In this document: positions 19,270 to 28,964 of the stretch, in pieces
Numbering within the stretch: position 1 is the stretch's first letter
Layout: every line of letters begins with the position of its first letter
Assembly (NCBI GenBank): GCA_943788895.1
Contig: CALSRZ010000005.1
Coordinates: forward strand, 186,001 to 250,000
Origin: an uncultured Pseudomonadales bacterium
GTDB lineage: Bacteria; Pseudomonadota; Gammaproteobacteria; Pseudomonadales; Porticoccaceae
DNA length: 64,000 bases
Direction: 5' to 3'
The notes under the pieces: generated by a model
Told to the model about the DNA's origin: nothing
The model's database searches: none
The model's input: the letters and a program-made list of their open reading frames with translations, nothing else
Translations under genes and position numbers: made by a program

Positions 19270-19323
19270 AATTATCCTTCTAACCTATCTTTCTAACCTA
19301 CGCTCTAGTCTATTTATAAGACT

Positions 19324-19908
19324 CTAGTAGTAAGCGGTTGCGGTGGTGGTCAGCACCATAGATGCGCCGACCTCTTCACTCTTAACCACTCCACAGAGCT
19401 GCTCGACCAACTGCAGGGCAAAATCCAACGCCGTTCCCGGGCCCTGGCTGGTGATAAAGTTGCCGTCGACAACCACTCTCGCCTCGCTATCGACTTCCTT
19501 TGCCTCAAGACTTTGCTGGAAGCTCGGATAGCAGGTCGCGGCTTTATCGCGCAGCAGACCTTTGCTGGCCAGAACCAGTGCCGGAGCGGCACAGATTGCA
19601 CCAATAAGCTTGCTCTGTTCGGCCTGTTTGCGCAGCAGGCTGTCCAGTACCGGATGATCGGCAAGATGTTCTGAGCCCGGTATTCCTCCGGGCACAGCGA
19701 TCAGGTCATAGGCGTTTTCAGCACAGCTATCTAACATTTTATCAGCGACAATAAAGGTGCCATTGGAACCGCTAATTTGCAGATTTTTGCCCTTATTGGC
19801 GCTGGCCACAGTCACCTCTACACCAGCTCTGCGCAGTACATCAATAATTGTCACCGCTTCAAGTTCTTCGCTACCCTCAGCTATGGGTACAAGTGCAGTT
19901 TTAATCAT
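19324..19908 (-). CDS. DJ-1/PfpI family protein (YajL-like)
   Basis: 194 aa single DJ-1 domain. The reactive cysteine is in the nucleophile elbow GAICAAPALVL (Cys 106), with the supporting acidic residue in AEGSEELEAVT. YajL/DJ-1 proteins protect against oxidative and electrophile stress and have been described as chaperones or deglycases/glyoxalases; which activity applies here is open. It sits 74 bp from a divergently transcribed small gene ahead of gshA, so a thiol-stress context is plausible. Confidence 0.9.
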   Translation of the reverse strand: MIKTALVPIAEGSEELEAVTIIDVLRRAGVEVTVASANKGKNLQISGSNGTFIVADKMLDSCAENAYDLIAVPGGIPGSEHLADHPVLDSLLRKQAEQSKLIGAICAAPALVLASKGLLRDKAATCYPSFQQSLEAKEVDSEARVVVDGNFITSQGPGTALDFALQLVEQLCGVVKSEEVGASMVLTTTATAYY

Positions 19909-19982
19909 GTTTTTCCCTTTTGATCAGTTACTGATATAAGTTACACTGTGCCGCAAATATCGCTAACTGTCACGGAATTGGC

Positions 19983-20255
19983 ATGAAAATCTACATTATA
20001 AAAAATCACGATGAAAGCATTTTGGGCAGAGATCTTGAGTGGTTGGATGGCCGGGATGCGAGCCAGATTTTCAATACAGAACACCGTGATATTGCCCTTA
20101 ATCAACTGATAGAAGTCAACGCAAAAGATATCAATTTGCGCGCGCAAATTGTCGAGTGCGAAGCTGATAAAAAAGGACGTCCGATTATGCTTTTAGAGTC
20201 TGCCTCAGCTTCTAATTCTGCCTCTGCCAATACTGTTCAATCTGACGCAGCCTGA
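19983..20255 (+). CDS. Conserved-looking small protein upstream of gshA, unknown function
   Basis: 90 aa, not recognised. It begins MKIYIIKNHDESILGRDLEW and ends in a low-complexity Ser/Ala/Asn tail (ASASNSASAN). No signal peptide, membrane segment or cysteine motif suggests a function. The ATG at 19983 follows a short spacer shared with the divergent DJ-1 gene, and gshA begins 14 bp after the stop, so the two are probably cotranscribed. The coding-like base use and its tight position ahead of gshA argue for a real gene. Confidence 0.6.
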   Translation: MKIYIIKNHDESILGRDLEWLDGRDASQIFNTEHRDIALNQLIEVNAKDINLRAQIVECEADKKGRPIMLLESASASNSASANTVQSDAA

Positions 20256-20269
20256 TTTGGAGCGTTCGA

Positions 20270-21850
20270 TTGTCTCTTAAATCTCGCCTCGCATTACTCT
20301 CTGATTCAGACAGCTCTCTGCTGAGTAATATTGTCCGCGGTATTGAAAAAGAGAGCCTGCGTGTTGAGCCCAACGGCCAGTTAGCAAAGACCGCCCACCC
20401 CAAAGAGCTGGGTTCGGCGCTAACCCATCCATCGATTACCACTGACTACTCTGAAGCACTGCTGGAATTTATCACTGCGCCCTCAGCTTCTATCGATCAG
20501 GTAATCAATGAGTTGGAAGAAATTCATCGCTATACCTACGAAAATATCGACGATGAGTTGCTGTGGGTGAATAGCATGCCCTGCCAACTTGGCGAGGACA
20601 GCAGTATTCCTGTTGGTGAGTACGGCACGTCCAATATTGGCCGTATGAAAACTGTCTACCGGCTAGGTCTGGGGCAGCGCTATGGCCGCCTGATGCAGAC
20701 CATTGCCGGTATTCACTACAATTTTTCTATTCCGGATGAGCTCTGGCAAGAGCTGCAGGCCAATGAAGGCAATCAGCAGTCTCTGCAAGATTATAAAACC
20801 GATGGCTATTTCGCCTTAATCCGCAATTTCCGCCGCTATTTCTGGCTGCTGCTGTATCTGTTTGGCGCTGCTCCGGCTGTGTGCAAAAGTTTTGTTCGCA
20901 ACCGCGAGCACGATCTGGTGCCAGTCGGCAACGACAGTCACAGCCTGCACAAACCCTTTGCCACCTCACTGCGAATGGGTAATCTGGGCTACCAGAGCGA
21001 TGCTCAGGGCTCGCTGGTTGTCTGCTATAACGATATTGCCCAGTACACCAGAACCCTTAAAGGGGCCCTTGAGACGCCTTATAAGCCCTATGAACACCTG
21101 GGGTTAAAGGATAGCCAGGGCAATTATCAGCAGTTGACGACTAATTTGCTGCAGATTGAGAATGAGTTTTACAGCCCGATTCGACCCAAGCGAACCGCGG
21201 CTTCCGGCGAAACACCCCTGGAAGCACTGCAGAGCAGTGGCGTTGAGTATATCGAGGTGCGCTGTGTGGATTTAAACCCCCTGGCAGCCTGCGGTATCGA
21301 CAGAGAGACGATTCGCTTTTTGGATACCTTTTTGCTGTTCTGCCTACTTAAAGAGAGCCCGAAAACCAATAATAAGGAATATCAGCAGATCACCGAAAAT
21401 CAGCGCCGCACGGTGGCTGATGGGAGAAATCCCGACCTTGAGCTTGTCGATGGCGACGAGCAGCGCAAACTGGTCGATTGGGGGCTGGATCTGGTTGCGG
21501 AAATGCAGCCGGTGGCTGCGCTGCTCGATAAGGCTCACCGTGGCGACGACTATCAGGCGACCCTGGCCAGAATGGGCGAGCGCTTGCAGAATAACAGCCT
21601 GACGCCAGCCGCTATGCTGCTCGACGAGATGCAGGAAAACAACGAGACCTATTACCGTATGGCGATGCGCAAGGCTGTTGAACACCGCGAGTATTTCCGC
21701 AGTCAAAAATTGGCGCCCGAGGTGATTGAAAAATACCAGCAGTTAGCAGCACAATCACAATTAGAACAACAACAAATTGAGGCGTCGGAAACTCTCTCGT
21801 TTGATGACTTTCTCGCCGCCTATTACCATTGCGACAACTTGGTAACCTAG
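20270..21850 (+). CDS. gshA: Glutamate-cysteine ligase
   Basis: 526 aa, the length of the proteobacterial (E. coli type) enzyme. Signatures include the N-terminal GIEKESLRVEPNGQLA, the active-site region HYNFSIPDELW and the YIEVRCVDLNP segment. It joins glutamate and cysteine with ATP in the first step of glutathione synthesis. The start is TTG with GGAG eight bases upstream; no ATG in frame precedes the conserved N terminus. dsbB follows 22 bp later. Confidence 0.95.
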   Translation: MSLKSRLALLSDSDSSLLSNIVRGIEKESLRVEPNGQLAKTAHPKELGSALTHPSITTDYSEALLEFITAPSASIDQVINELEEIHRYTYENIDDELLWVNSMPCQLGEDSSIPVGEYGTSNIGRMKTVYRLGLGQRYGRLMQTIAGIHYNFSIPDELWQELQANEGNQQSLQDYKTDGYFALIRNFRRYFWLLLYLFGAAPAVCKSFVRNREHDLVPVGNDSHSLHKPFATSLRMGNLGYQSDAQGSLVVCYNDIAQYTRTLKGALETPYKPYEHLGLKDSQGNYQQLTTNLLQIENEFYSPIRPKRTAASGETPLEALQSSGVEYIEVRCVDLNPLAACGIDRETIRFLDTFLLFCLLKESPKTNNKEYQQITENQRRTVADGRNPDLELVDGDEQRKLVDWGLDLVAEMQPVAALLDKAHRGDDYQATLARMGERLQNNSLTPAAMLLDEMQENNETYYRMAMRKAVEHREYFRSQKLAPEVIEKYQQLAAQSQLEQQQIEASETLSFDDFLAAYYHCDNLVT

Positions 21851-21872
21851 ACTAAACATTGGGAGCAAAATT

Positions 21873-22364
21873 TTGAATCTGCCTGCTAACCGAACAATAA
21901 ATCTATTGATGGCCGCCGTCTGTGCCGCCCTTATCGCTATAGCCGTTCTCTACTTCCAGGATCATCTGGGCCTTGAACCCTGCTATCTGTGTATCACCCA
22001 GCGGGTATTTGTTATCGCTGTCGGGGTGATTTTCCTTGCTTCAGCGCTGCATAACCCTCTCGTTAAGGGGCAAAAAATCTATGCTTCCCTGGTTGCAGCA
22101 ATGGCCGCTATTGGCGGTTATTTCTCGATTAAACAGCTATGGCTGCAAAATCTGCCGGAAGATAAGGTTCCCGCCTGTGGGCCACCGGTCGATTACCTAT
22201 TCGATGCCTTCTCTGCATCTGACGCTATTTCCATGCTGTTGCGCGGCGATGGCAACTGCGCCGAAGTTCAGTGGCAACTGCTCGGTCTGAGCATGCCTGG
22301 ATGGGTTCTCCTGAGCTTTATTGGCTTTGCTGGCGTGGCTATTTTTCAACTTTTGCGCAAGTAA
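21873..22364 (+). CDS. dsbB: Disulfide bond formation protein DsbB
   Basis: 163 aa with four membrane helices. The periplasmic cysteine pairs are visible: PCYLC (Cys 37 and 40) and Cys 102 with Cys 129 in the second loop. DsbB reoxidises DsbA and passes electrons to quinone. The start is TTG preceded by GGGAG seven bases upstream. It is likely cotranscribed with gshA. Confidence 0.93.
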   Translation: MNLPANRTINLLMAAVCAALIAIAVLYFQDHLGLEPCYLCITQRVFVIAVGVIFLASALHNPLVKGQKIYASLVAAMAAIGGYFSIKQLWLQNLPEDKVPACGPPVDYLFDAFSASDAISMLLRGDGNCAEVQWQLLGLSMPGWVLLSFIGFAGVAIFQLLRK

Positions 22365-22509
22365 TTTACCCAGAGTTTTCAACCTATAGCGCCACAATCC
22401 GTGTCTTTTTAGCCTGATCGGTCAGCTTTTTCTTTGCCGGAGTATTTATTCTTATGGCAAAAACAAAGTACACTGCTTATCCAATAGGGAGTGATGAGGC
22501 TAGGAGCAC

Positions 22510-22995
22510 ATGTTACAAGATCTACAAAAATTGAAGTTACATTGGGGCGGTGTAAGCGATATCGTCGACCGCTGGTTAGACGAACGCCGCGAATTACTGG
22601 TTAAGTACTGTGATCTAATTGAAGTCCACGACTTCGACGGTGCTAATAAAAACCACGGAGAAAAACTAAAAGACTTTTGCGAGGTGATGGTAGATTACGT
22701 GTCCGTAGGACATTTTGAGGTCTATCAGGAGCTGGTTAAAGAAGCTCAGGCTTTTAGCGACAAAGACGGCCTGAGAATTGGCGCCGATCTGATGGATAAA
22801 ATTCAGCCATCAACCGAAGCGGTTCTCGATTTCAACGACAAATATCTCGAAACTGATGATCTCGACAGTCTGTCTGTCGATCTTTCAACGGTGGGTGAAG
22901 CGCTGGAACTGCGCTTTGAATGTGAGGATAAGATGATTGAGGTTCTGCACAATGCACACCTCTATCAGCTTGAGCAGTCTGCGGAATCAGCCTGA
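22510..22995 (+). CDS. Rsd/AlgQ family anti-RNA polymerase sigma factor
   Basis: 161 aa all-helical protein with the family N terminus LQKLKLHWGGVSDIVDRWLDERRELLVKYCDL. Rsd binds sigma-70 and core RNA polymerase in stationary phase; AlgQ is the Pseudomonas counterpart linked to alginate and virulence control. TAGGAGCAC precedes the ATG. Adjacent dsbB and algQ are also neighbours in Pseudomonas. A strong bidirectional terminator follows. Confidence 0.92.
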   Translation: MLQDLQKLKLHWGGVSDIVDRWLDERRELLVKYCDLIEVHDFDGANKNHGEKLKDFCEVMVDYVSVGHFEVYQELVKEAQAFSDKDGLRIGADLMDKIQPSTEAVLDFNDKYLETDDLDSLSVDLSTVGEALELRFECEDKMIEVLHNAHLYQLEQSAESA

Positions 22996-23020
22996 CGTCA
23001 GCGAAAAGTAAGCAGCTACA

Positions 23021-23048
23021 AAAAAGCCCCGACTTGTCGGGGCTTTTT
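23021..23048. terminator. Bidirectional intrinsic terminator between rsd/algQ and the FKBP gene
   Basis: AAAAAGCCCCGAC and GTCGGGGCTTTTT form a long GC-rich stem with A-runs on one side and T-runs on the other. It can terminate the + strand rsd transcript and the convergent minus strand FKBP transcript. Confidence 0.9.
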
Positions 23049-23077
23049 AATATCAGGCTGATTAACTTATCGCTTTT

Positions 23078-23818
23078 CTAGCCTTCGGTGCTGATATTAG
23101 CCTTGAGTAGTTCCACTTCAAAAATCAGCGTCTGGTTAGGTCCAATTGGGCCTGTTCCGCCGGGGCCATAAGCCAGTTCAGCAGGAATATACAGCTCCCA
23201 TTTGGAGCCCTCTGACATTAGCTGCAATGCTTCAGTCCAACCGGCGATCACCTGGGTGACACCAAACTGCGCTGGTACGCCGCGCTTGATTGAGCTGTCG
23301 AACTCTGTGCCGTCGAGCAGACGACCGGCATAATGAACCTCAACAACGCTCTCAGTGGTTGGCACCGCGCCCTCGCCCGCAGTGATAACTTTGTACTGCA
23401 GTCCGCTCTCAGTAGTGACTACACCCTCTTTTACGCCATTGGCGGCAAGAAATTCTGTACCCTCTTTAAGGTTGCCTTCCGCAGCCACTGCCATTGATTC
23501 AGAGGCCTGCTTCTGCTGTTCTTCCTGCTTGGCGGCCATTTTCGCTTGGAATTCGCTAACTGTTTCGGCGATAACTTCTTCGCTAAGCGCAGGCTCTTTG
23601 TCGGCCAGACCATCGGCGAAGCCATAGTCATAGGCGGCTTTGTCGAGTTCGATAGCCGCTGTGCTCGCGGCACTCTGCATGCCCATCAGGTAACTGACTC
23701 TCTGCTCAAGGGTACTCAATTCAGGCGCTGCTGCAGCTTCTGTCGCTGTATCTGCTGATTGCTCACAAGCAGCCAGTGTAAAAAGCAGTGCCATGGGTAA
23801 TATTTTTACGATCTTCAT
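23078..23818 (-). CDS. FKBP-type peptidyl-prolyl isomerase, lipoprotein
   Basis: 246 aa from the ATG at 23818 (GGAAAATAGT upstream); the longer track ORF adds 20 residues ahead of the signal peptide without family support. The N terminus MKIVKILPMALLFTLAAC ends in a lipobox with Cys 18. A helical FkpA/Mip-type dimerisation domain follows, then an FKBP domain with VEVHYAGRLLDGTEFDSS and WELYIPAELAYGPGG. It should be a periplasm-facing lipidated foldase. It converges with rsd/algQ. Confidence 0.92.
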   Translation of the reverse strand: MKIVKILPMALLFTLAACEQSADTATEAAAAPELSTLEQRVSYLMGMQSAASTAAIELDKAAYDYGFADGLADKEPALSEEVIAETVSEFQAKMAAKQEEQQKQASESMAVAAEGNLKEGTEFLAANGVKEGVVTTESGLQYKVITAGEGAVPTTESVVEVHYAGRLLDGTEFDSSIKRGVPAQFGVTQVIAGWTEALQLMSEGSKWELYIPAELAYGPGGTGPIGPNQTLIFEVELLKANISTEG

Positions 23819-23929
23819 ACTATTTTCCTTAACAATGAATGCGGCAGCTGTGCCGCGGCTTTTATGAAACTTAAACAAATTGATATAAATGGATGGCCGA
23901 AGTTTAAGCTATTTTTAGGCGCGTATCGA

Positions 23930-24625
23930 CTAGTCAATTTTGCTGTAGAGCAAATCCCAAACACCGTGCCCCAAACGCTCGCCACGCTTTTCAAATTTGG
24001 TTAATGGTCTATATTCCGGACGCTCTGAATACTGTTGTTCACCGATACAATTTTTAAAGCCTGGAGCCTCTTCCAGCACTTCGAGCATCTGCTCTGCATA
24101 GTGCTCCCAGTCTGTGGCCATATGAAGAACGCCCTCTGGCATCAGCTTCTCTCGAATCAGCTGGATAAATTCCGGCTGCACTATACGGCGCTTGTTGTGC
24201 TTCTTTTTATGCCAGGGATCGGGGAAATAGAGCTGCAGCCGATGGACACTATTCGCCGGGATACATTCATTGAGCACATCATTGGCATCGGCGAGATAGA
24301 CGCGCAGGTTTGGCAATTCCTCGAGCCTGGCGCTGTTGATTAGCCTGCCAACGCCTGGGGTGTGAACTTCTATACCAATAAAATCCTTATCCGGCTCGTT
24401 GCTGACCATTTCCAGCAACGAGTCACCCATGCCAAAACCAATCTCGACCACCAGCGGCGCTACGCGGCCAAATATTTTCTCGGCGTCGATGGCACCATCA
24501 TCCAGCTTCAAACCATAAAACGGCCAGCTGGTTTCAAAAGCATTGCGCTGACCTTCGGTCATTCGTCCAGCGCGAACGACAAAGCTGCGGATCGATTTCT
24601 TGCGATATTCGGGTTTAATTTCCAT
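23930..24625 (-). CDS. trmB: tRNA (guanine-N7-)-methyltransferase
   Basis: 231 aa from the ATG at 24625. The track ORF extends 55 codons into the upstream DUF423 gene and is not supported there. SAM motif I is [11 protein letters not shown] and the TrmB signature is [15 protein letters not shown]. It makes m7G46 in tRNA variable loops. Its start shares one base with the DUF423 stop (TAATG), suggesting coupled translation. Confidence 0.95.
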   Translation of the reverse strand: MEIKPEYRKKSIRSFVVRAGRMTEGQRNAFETSWPFYGLKLDDGAIDAEKIFGRVAPLVVEIGFGMGDSLLEMVSNEPDKDFIGIEVHTPGVGRLINSARLEELPNLRVYLADANDVLNECIPANSVHRLQLYFPDPWHKKKHNKRRIVQPEFIQLIREKLMPEGVLHMATDWEHYAEQMLEVLEEAPGFKNCIGEQQYSERPEYRPLTKFEKRGERLGHGVWDLLYSKID

Positions 24626-24993
24626 TATTTTTCTAGGCTTTTTGCAGTGATCAATAGTAACCAGCCGGCAATAAATGCGCCGCCGCCAACTGGGGTTATT
24701 ATTCCAATTGCGCCAATGCCGGTTAGAGCAAGGGTGTAAAGGGAACCGGAAAAGAGGATTATACCGAGCAGAAAGCACCGCGCGACCCACTGCAAAAGGC
24801 GTTCATTGAGGGGCAGGTTGATAATCGCCAGCAGTGCCAGGCTGTGAATAAAGTGGTACTGGGCAGCAGTCTGGTAAGTCTGCATCAGCGCTGGGGACAG
24901 ATGGGATTTTAATCCATGGGCGGCAAAAGCACCCAGCGCCACAGCCAGTGCGCCGCAGACGGCGGTTATCTTAATCCAGAGCAGTTTATTCAT
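24625..24993 (-). CDS. DUF423 (YgdD/TMEM256-like) membrane protein
   Basis: 122 aa with four predicted membrane helices. Family features are [20 protein letters not shown] at the N terminus and [13 protein letters not shown]...[12 protein letters not shown] later. The function is not established. It overlaps trmB by one base and begins 50 bp after the rpoH stop, with the rpoH terminator in between, so its own promoter must be very close or it depends on read-through. Confidence 0.88.
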   Translation of the reverse strand: MNKLLWIKITAVCGALAVALGAFAAHGLKSHLSPALMQTYQTAAQYHFIHSLALLAIINLPLNERLLQWVARCFLLGIILFSGSLYTLALTGIGAIGIITPVGGGAFIAGWLLLITAKSLEK

Positions 24994-24998
24994 AGCAA

Positions 24999-25024
24999 TA
25001 AAAAAGCCGCATTGAGCGGCTTTT
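24999..25024 (-). terminator. Intrinsic terminator downstream of rpoH
   Basis: On the minus strand, GCCGC and GCGGC arms (loop of 5) extended by A/T pairs are followed by a run of T residues (AAAAGCCGCTCAATGCGGCTTTTTT). It lies 20 bp after the rpoH stop and just before the DUF423 start. Confidence 0.85.
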
Positions 25025-25043
25025 GATCTCTTTCAATTTTGGC

Positions 25044-25898
25044 CTAGGCTTCCATTAATCCGCGCACTTTCTTCATCGCATTCTTTTCCAGCTGGCGGAT
25101 ACGCTCTGCGGAAACGCCGTATTCAGCAGCCAGTTCGTGCAGTGTTGCCTTTTGGTCATTCAACCAGCGACGGTAGAGAATGTCCCGGCTGCGATCATCG
25201 AGGTTTTTCACCGCATCGGCCAGACGTGCATTGCTGTCGCCTTGCCAGTCGTCATTTTCAGCGAGCTCTGCCGGATCGGCGCTCTTGTCTTCAAGGAAGT
25301 AGACCGGCGCATAGGAATTGTTGTCGTCGTCATCGTCGGCTGGTGCGTCAAAGGCTGAATCGCGCGCGGTAAGGCGCATTTCCATCTCCATCACATCTTT
25401 GACCTGAACCCCGAGATCTTCCGCCACGGACTCCGCTTCATCGGCGGTCAGCCACTGCAGCTGTTTTTTGGCGCTGCGCAAATTAAAGAACAGCTTGCGC
25501 TGTGCTTTGGTGGTGGCAATTTTAACAATTCGCCAGTTGCGCAGAATAAATTCATGGATTTCAGCTTTGATCCAGTGCACCGCGAAGGAGACCAGACGTA
25601 CGCCTTTTTCAGGATTATAGCGTCGAACCGCTTTCATCAGACCGACATTACCCTCTTGGATAAGATCAGCTAAGGGCAGGCCATAACCATTGTATGAACG
25701 GGCAATATGCACGACAAAGCGCAGATGAGCCATAACCATGCGACGGGCTGCGTCGAGGTCTTCATCATAGTAGAGAGATTCACCGAGGGCGCGCTCTTCA
25801 TCAATGGTTAGCATAGGCACGGTCGCAGTACCCTGAATGTACGCATTCAGGTTGCCGCCGGGTGCCATCCACTCCATAGTTTGAAGGGCTTTGCTCAT
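25044..25898 (-). CDS. rpoH: Heat-shock RNA polymerase sigma factor RpoH (sigma-32)
   Basis: 284 aa. Region 2 ([41 protein letters not shown]), the RpoH box ([15 protein letters not shown]) and region 4 with its helix-turn-helix ([21 protein letters not shown]) are all present. It directs transcription of chaperone and protease genes. It follows ftsX at 205 bp, the conserved ftsY-ftsE-ftsX-rpoH order. A segment of Asp repeats (DDDDDNN) lies between regions 2 and 4. The 205-bp upstream spacer should hold its promoters; no specific site was identified. Confidence 0.98.
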   Translation of the reverse strand: MSKALQTMEWMAPGGNLNAYIQGTATVPMLTIDEERALGESLYYDEDLDAARRMVMAHLRFVVHIARSYNGYGLPLADLIQEGNVGLMKAVRRYNPEKGVRLVSFAVHWIKAEIHEFILRNWRIVKIATTKAQRKLFFNLRSAKKQLQWLTADEAESVAEDLGVQVKDVMEMEMRLTARDSAFDAPADDDDDNNSYAPVYFLEDKSADPAELAENDDWQGDSNARLADAVKNLDDRSRDILYRRWLNDQKATLHELAAEYGVSAERIRQLEKNAMKKVRGLMEA

Positions 25899-26103
25899 AA
25901 AACGCTCTTTTAGTAGTCGGTCGGCAATTCTATCTTAATTGCCCGCTTGTTCCTAGCCCTTAAAAATACGCCTAAAATACCTCTTAAGGGCCTAGCTTAG
26001 TGCTCTGCAGCTAGATGCACGTATGAATATACGCCGCGCTGCTGGCTATGTATCACTTGCTGTTAATTGTGTATTGGCTTTGCATTAGAGAGTATAGATC
26101 AAT

Positions 26104-27096
26104 CTAACGCGGCTTGATGTCGCGCATATGCTGAGCGACAGAGATCCAAGCACCGGCCAGACCCACAGTTCCACCAATTCCCAACAGCGTGATAAATCCA
26201 GATACGCCAAGACCGGTCAACCGAAACTGACTCTGGTAGAGACTTGCCAATGTATTCACCGATGGCTCCAACCAAAGACCCAGGCCAATCAGCAGTAATG
26301 CAGCAATAAAGGCACCGAAAAAGCCAAACAGTAATCCGGTATACAAAAATGGCCTGCGCACATAGGCATCTGTGCCGCCGACTAGCTTAACAATAACAAT
26401 TTCATCCCGACGGCTTTGAATCGCCAGCCGGATGGTATTTCCAACCACAAGAATCACACCAATACCAAGGGCCGCACCAAGTGCGAGTACTAACTTTCTT
26501 CCCATATCTAACAGCGCATCGAGCCTGCGCAGCCACTCCATATCCAGCTGCACATCTTCAACCAGAGCTATCTGGCGAATCTCGGCGACCAGTTTGGCGG
26601 AATCATTTAACAGTAACGGCTGAACCAGAAATGCCTCTGGCAGCGGGTTTTCATCCAGATACTGCAGCGCCGAACCAAAGCCGGACAGGGCATTAAATTC
26701 TTCCAGTGCGGTTTCTGCGGAAATATAGCTGACCGAGGCGACACCGGGCAGCTTGCCCAATTGCTCGCCGAGCTTTTCAATCGCGCCAGATCGCGCGCCT
26801 TTTTTAACAAACACGGTCATCTGCGCCGAAGATTCAACGCCGCCACTTAATTGGCGAATATTCTCAACACTGATATACAGCGCTGTAGGCAGGGTTAATG
26901 CGATAGCGATAACCACAACGGTCAACAATGTCTGCAATGGCTCGCGCAACATCTTGGCAAAGCTGCTCTGGAATGTTGTGCGATGGTGGTGTTTGTAGCC
27001 GCGCCACTTATCCATCAGGCTGATCGAACTGCCTCGGGCGCCTCTTTGAGAGTGCTGAGACTTTTGAGAGTCGCGAAATTTATTAGCTGATGTCAT
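26104..27096 (-). CDS. ftsX: Cell division ABC transporter permease FtsX
   Basis: 330 aa. A basic cytoplasmic N terminus precedes a first membrane helix (TLLTVVVIAIALTLPTALYI), a periplasmic domain and three C-terminal helices, the FtsX topology. With FtsE it controls periplasmic amidase activators during septation. It overlaps ftsE by 14 bp. The N-terminal extension is rich in Ser, Arg and Gln. Confidence 0.95.
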   Translation of the reverse strand: MTSANKFRDSQKSQHSQRGARGSSISLMDKWRGYKHHHRTTFQSSFAKMLREPLQTLLTVVVIAIALTLPTALYISVENIRQLSGGVESSAQMTVFVKKGARSGAIEKLGEQLGKLPGVASVSYISAETALEEFNALSGFGSALQYLDENPLPEAFLVQPLLLNDSAKLVAEIRQIALVEDVQLDMEWLRRLDALLDMGRKLVLALGAALGIGVILVVGNTIRLAIQSRRDEIVIVKLVGGTDAYVRRPFLYTGLLFGFFGAFIAALLLIGLGLWLEPSVNTLASLYQSQFRLTGLGVSGFITLLGIGGTVGLAGAWISVAQHMRDIKPR

Positions 27097-27760
27097 GTGC
27101 TAACCCATCAAGCTCTAACTCGCCCTGATTGAGACGCATAATGCGCAGATTCATTTTATTAATCAGATCTATATCGTGAGTGGCGATAAGGACCGTGACA
27201 CCGACATCTTGAAAACGCTTAAACAGCGCCATAATTTCGGCGGACAGCTGGGGATCCAAGTTACCTGTCGGCTCATCGGCCAGAAGTATTTTTGGTTTAT
27301 GCACCACTGCCCGGGCTATACCGACGCGCTGCTGCTCACCACCGGAAAGCTCGATAGGATTATTCTTCTCCCTGTCGAGTAGACCGACACCATCCAGTGC
27401 CGCGCGAACCCTGCGGCCGATCTCGCCGGGCGTATAACCAGAAACCTGCAATGGCAGGGCGACATTTTCAAATACCGAGCGATCAAACAGCAACTGGTGA
27501 TTCTGGAAGACTACGCCGAGCTGACGTCGATAAAAAGGGATTCGGGATTTTGATAAGCGGCTGAGGTTTTTGCCATTGATTAGCAGGTTGCCTGCGGTTG
27601 GGCGCTCGATAAGCATTAACAGTTTCAGTAATGTGCTCTTACCCGCACCAGAGTGTCCGGTAAGAAAGGCCATTTCACCGCTGTCCATCTCGAAGCTGAC
27701 ATTGCGCAGCGCTTCGAGGCCACCGGTGTAACGTTTGCTGAGATTATCGAAACGTATCAT
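27083..27760 (-). CDS. ftsE: Cell division ATP-binding protein FtsE
   Basis: 225 aa ABC ATPase with Walker [10 protein letters not shown], the Q-loop VFQNHQLL, signature [14 protein letters not shown] and Walker [13 protein letters not shown]. It pairs with FtsX at the divisome. It lies 15 bp after ftsY and overlaps ftsX, so the three are one operon. Confidence 0.97.
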   Translation of the reverse strand: MIRFDNLSKRYTGGLEALRNVSFEMDSGEMAFLTGHSGAGKSTLLKLLMLIERPTAGNLLINGKNLSRLSKSRIPFYRRQLGVVFQNHQLLFDRSVFENVALPLQVSGYTPGEIGRRVRAALDGVGLLDREKNNPIELSGGEQQRVGIARAVVHKPKILLADEPTGNLDPQLSAEIMALFKRFQDVGVTVLIATHDIDLINKMNLRIMRLNQGELELDGLAHDIS

Positions 27761-27775
27761 AAATCGTTAATTGCC

Positions 27776-28870
27776 CTAATTGGCTTCTGTGTTTGTCGTC
27801 AGCAGTGCTGAAACAAAATCCTCTGCAATAAATGGCTGCAGATCATCCTGCCCCTCACCCACACCAATATAGCGGATGGGTACAGAGAACTTTTCAGCCA
27901 GTGCAAAGATAACCCCGCCCTTTGCGGTGCCATCTAATTTGGTCAGTGCTATGCCTGTTACACCGGCAGTTGCATGGAATTCGGTCATCTGGGCCACGGC
28001 ATTCTGTCCGGTGCCGGCATCGAGTACCAGAAGCACTTCATGGGGCGCGTTCTCATCGAGCTTGCTGGCAACTCTGCGGACCTTTTTAAGCTCTTCCATC
28101 AGGTTGCTTTTATTGTGCAGGCGACCTGCGGTGTCGGCAAGAATCACATCTATATCTTTGGCCCGCGCCGACTCAATTGCATCGAAGATAACCGAGGCAC
28201 TATCGGCACCGGTATGCTGGGCGACCACGGCTACCTGGTTGCGCTCTCCCCAGACCTGCAGCTGTTCAACAGCGGCGGCTCTAAAGGTATCACCGGCGGC
28301 CAGCATGACGGATTTTCCCTGTTGCTGAAAGCGTCGCGCCAGCTTGCCAATGGTGGTGGTCTTGCCGACACCATTGACGCCTACTACTAAAATAACAAAT
28401 GGCCCGCCACTGGCGGTTGGTTCTATCTGCTGCTCGCAGCAGGTGAGCTTTTCGAGAAGTATTTCCTGTAGTGCCGCTTGCAGAGCAGCGCCATCTTTAA
28501 GCGCTGCTCGGCTTGAACGCTCGGTGAGCTCGGCAATAATTTGCGTGGTCGCTTCGATACCGACATCGGCCATCAACAATAATGTCTCAAGCTCTTCGAA
28601 GATATCTTCATCAATGGTTTTCGCGCCGAGAAACAAATCACCCAGGCCGCGACTGGTGCGCGACAGTGCGCGCTGCATTTTGGCGCGCAGACCACTGGCC
28701 TCAGCGGGCTTGCTTTCTAATTGAGTCTCTAGCTGAGATTCCGGCTCAAGTTCTTGCTTAATATCTTGGCCTAGCTCCTGATTTAGTTCTGGCTGAACAG
28801 GCTTATCGCGCTTAAAGCGATCCAGAAAGCTACGTTTTTTCGGCTGATTGTCGATTGAATTTGCGTCCAT
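27776..28870 (-). CDS. ftsY: Signal recognition particle receptor FtsY
   Basis: 364 aa. A short acidic, Glu/Gln-rich A domain precedes the NG domain with G1 GVNGVGKTTTIGKL, DTAGR and TKLDGTAKGG. The GTPase docks SRP-ribosome complexes at the inner membrane. It is the first gene of ftsY-ftsE-ftsX and diverges from rsmD across about 94 bp. Confidence 0.97.
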   Translation of the reverse strand: MDANSIDNQPKKRSFLDRFKRDKPVQPELNQELGQDIKQELEPESQLETQLESKPAEASGLRAKMQRALSRTSRGLGDLFLGAKTIDEDIFEELETLLLMADVGIEATTQIIAELTERSSRAALKDGAALQAALQEILLEKLTCCEQQIEPTASGGPFVILVVGVNGVGKTTTIGKLARRFQQQGKSVMLAAGDTFRAAAVEQLQVWGERNQVAVVAQHTGADSASVIFDAIESARAKDIDVILADTAGRLHNKSNLMEELKKVRRVASKLDENAPHEVLLVLDAGTGQNAVAQMTEFHATAGVTGIALTKLDGTAKGGVIFALAEKFSVPIRYIGVGEGQDDLQPFIAEDFVSALLTTNTEAN

Positions 28871-28964
28871 TAATGTTCATTTTTAAATGTGATTATATTC
28901 TGGTGTATCCTACCATCCCAGGCTTTCAAAAAGGGCTTAAAAATCACTAAAAAGGAGTCCCCAT

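Noticed and set aside
24626-24790. Upstream extension of the trmB ORF
   Set aside because: It runs through the DUF423 gene; the TrmB N terminus [15 protein letters not shown] starts at 24625.
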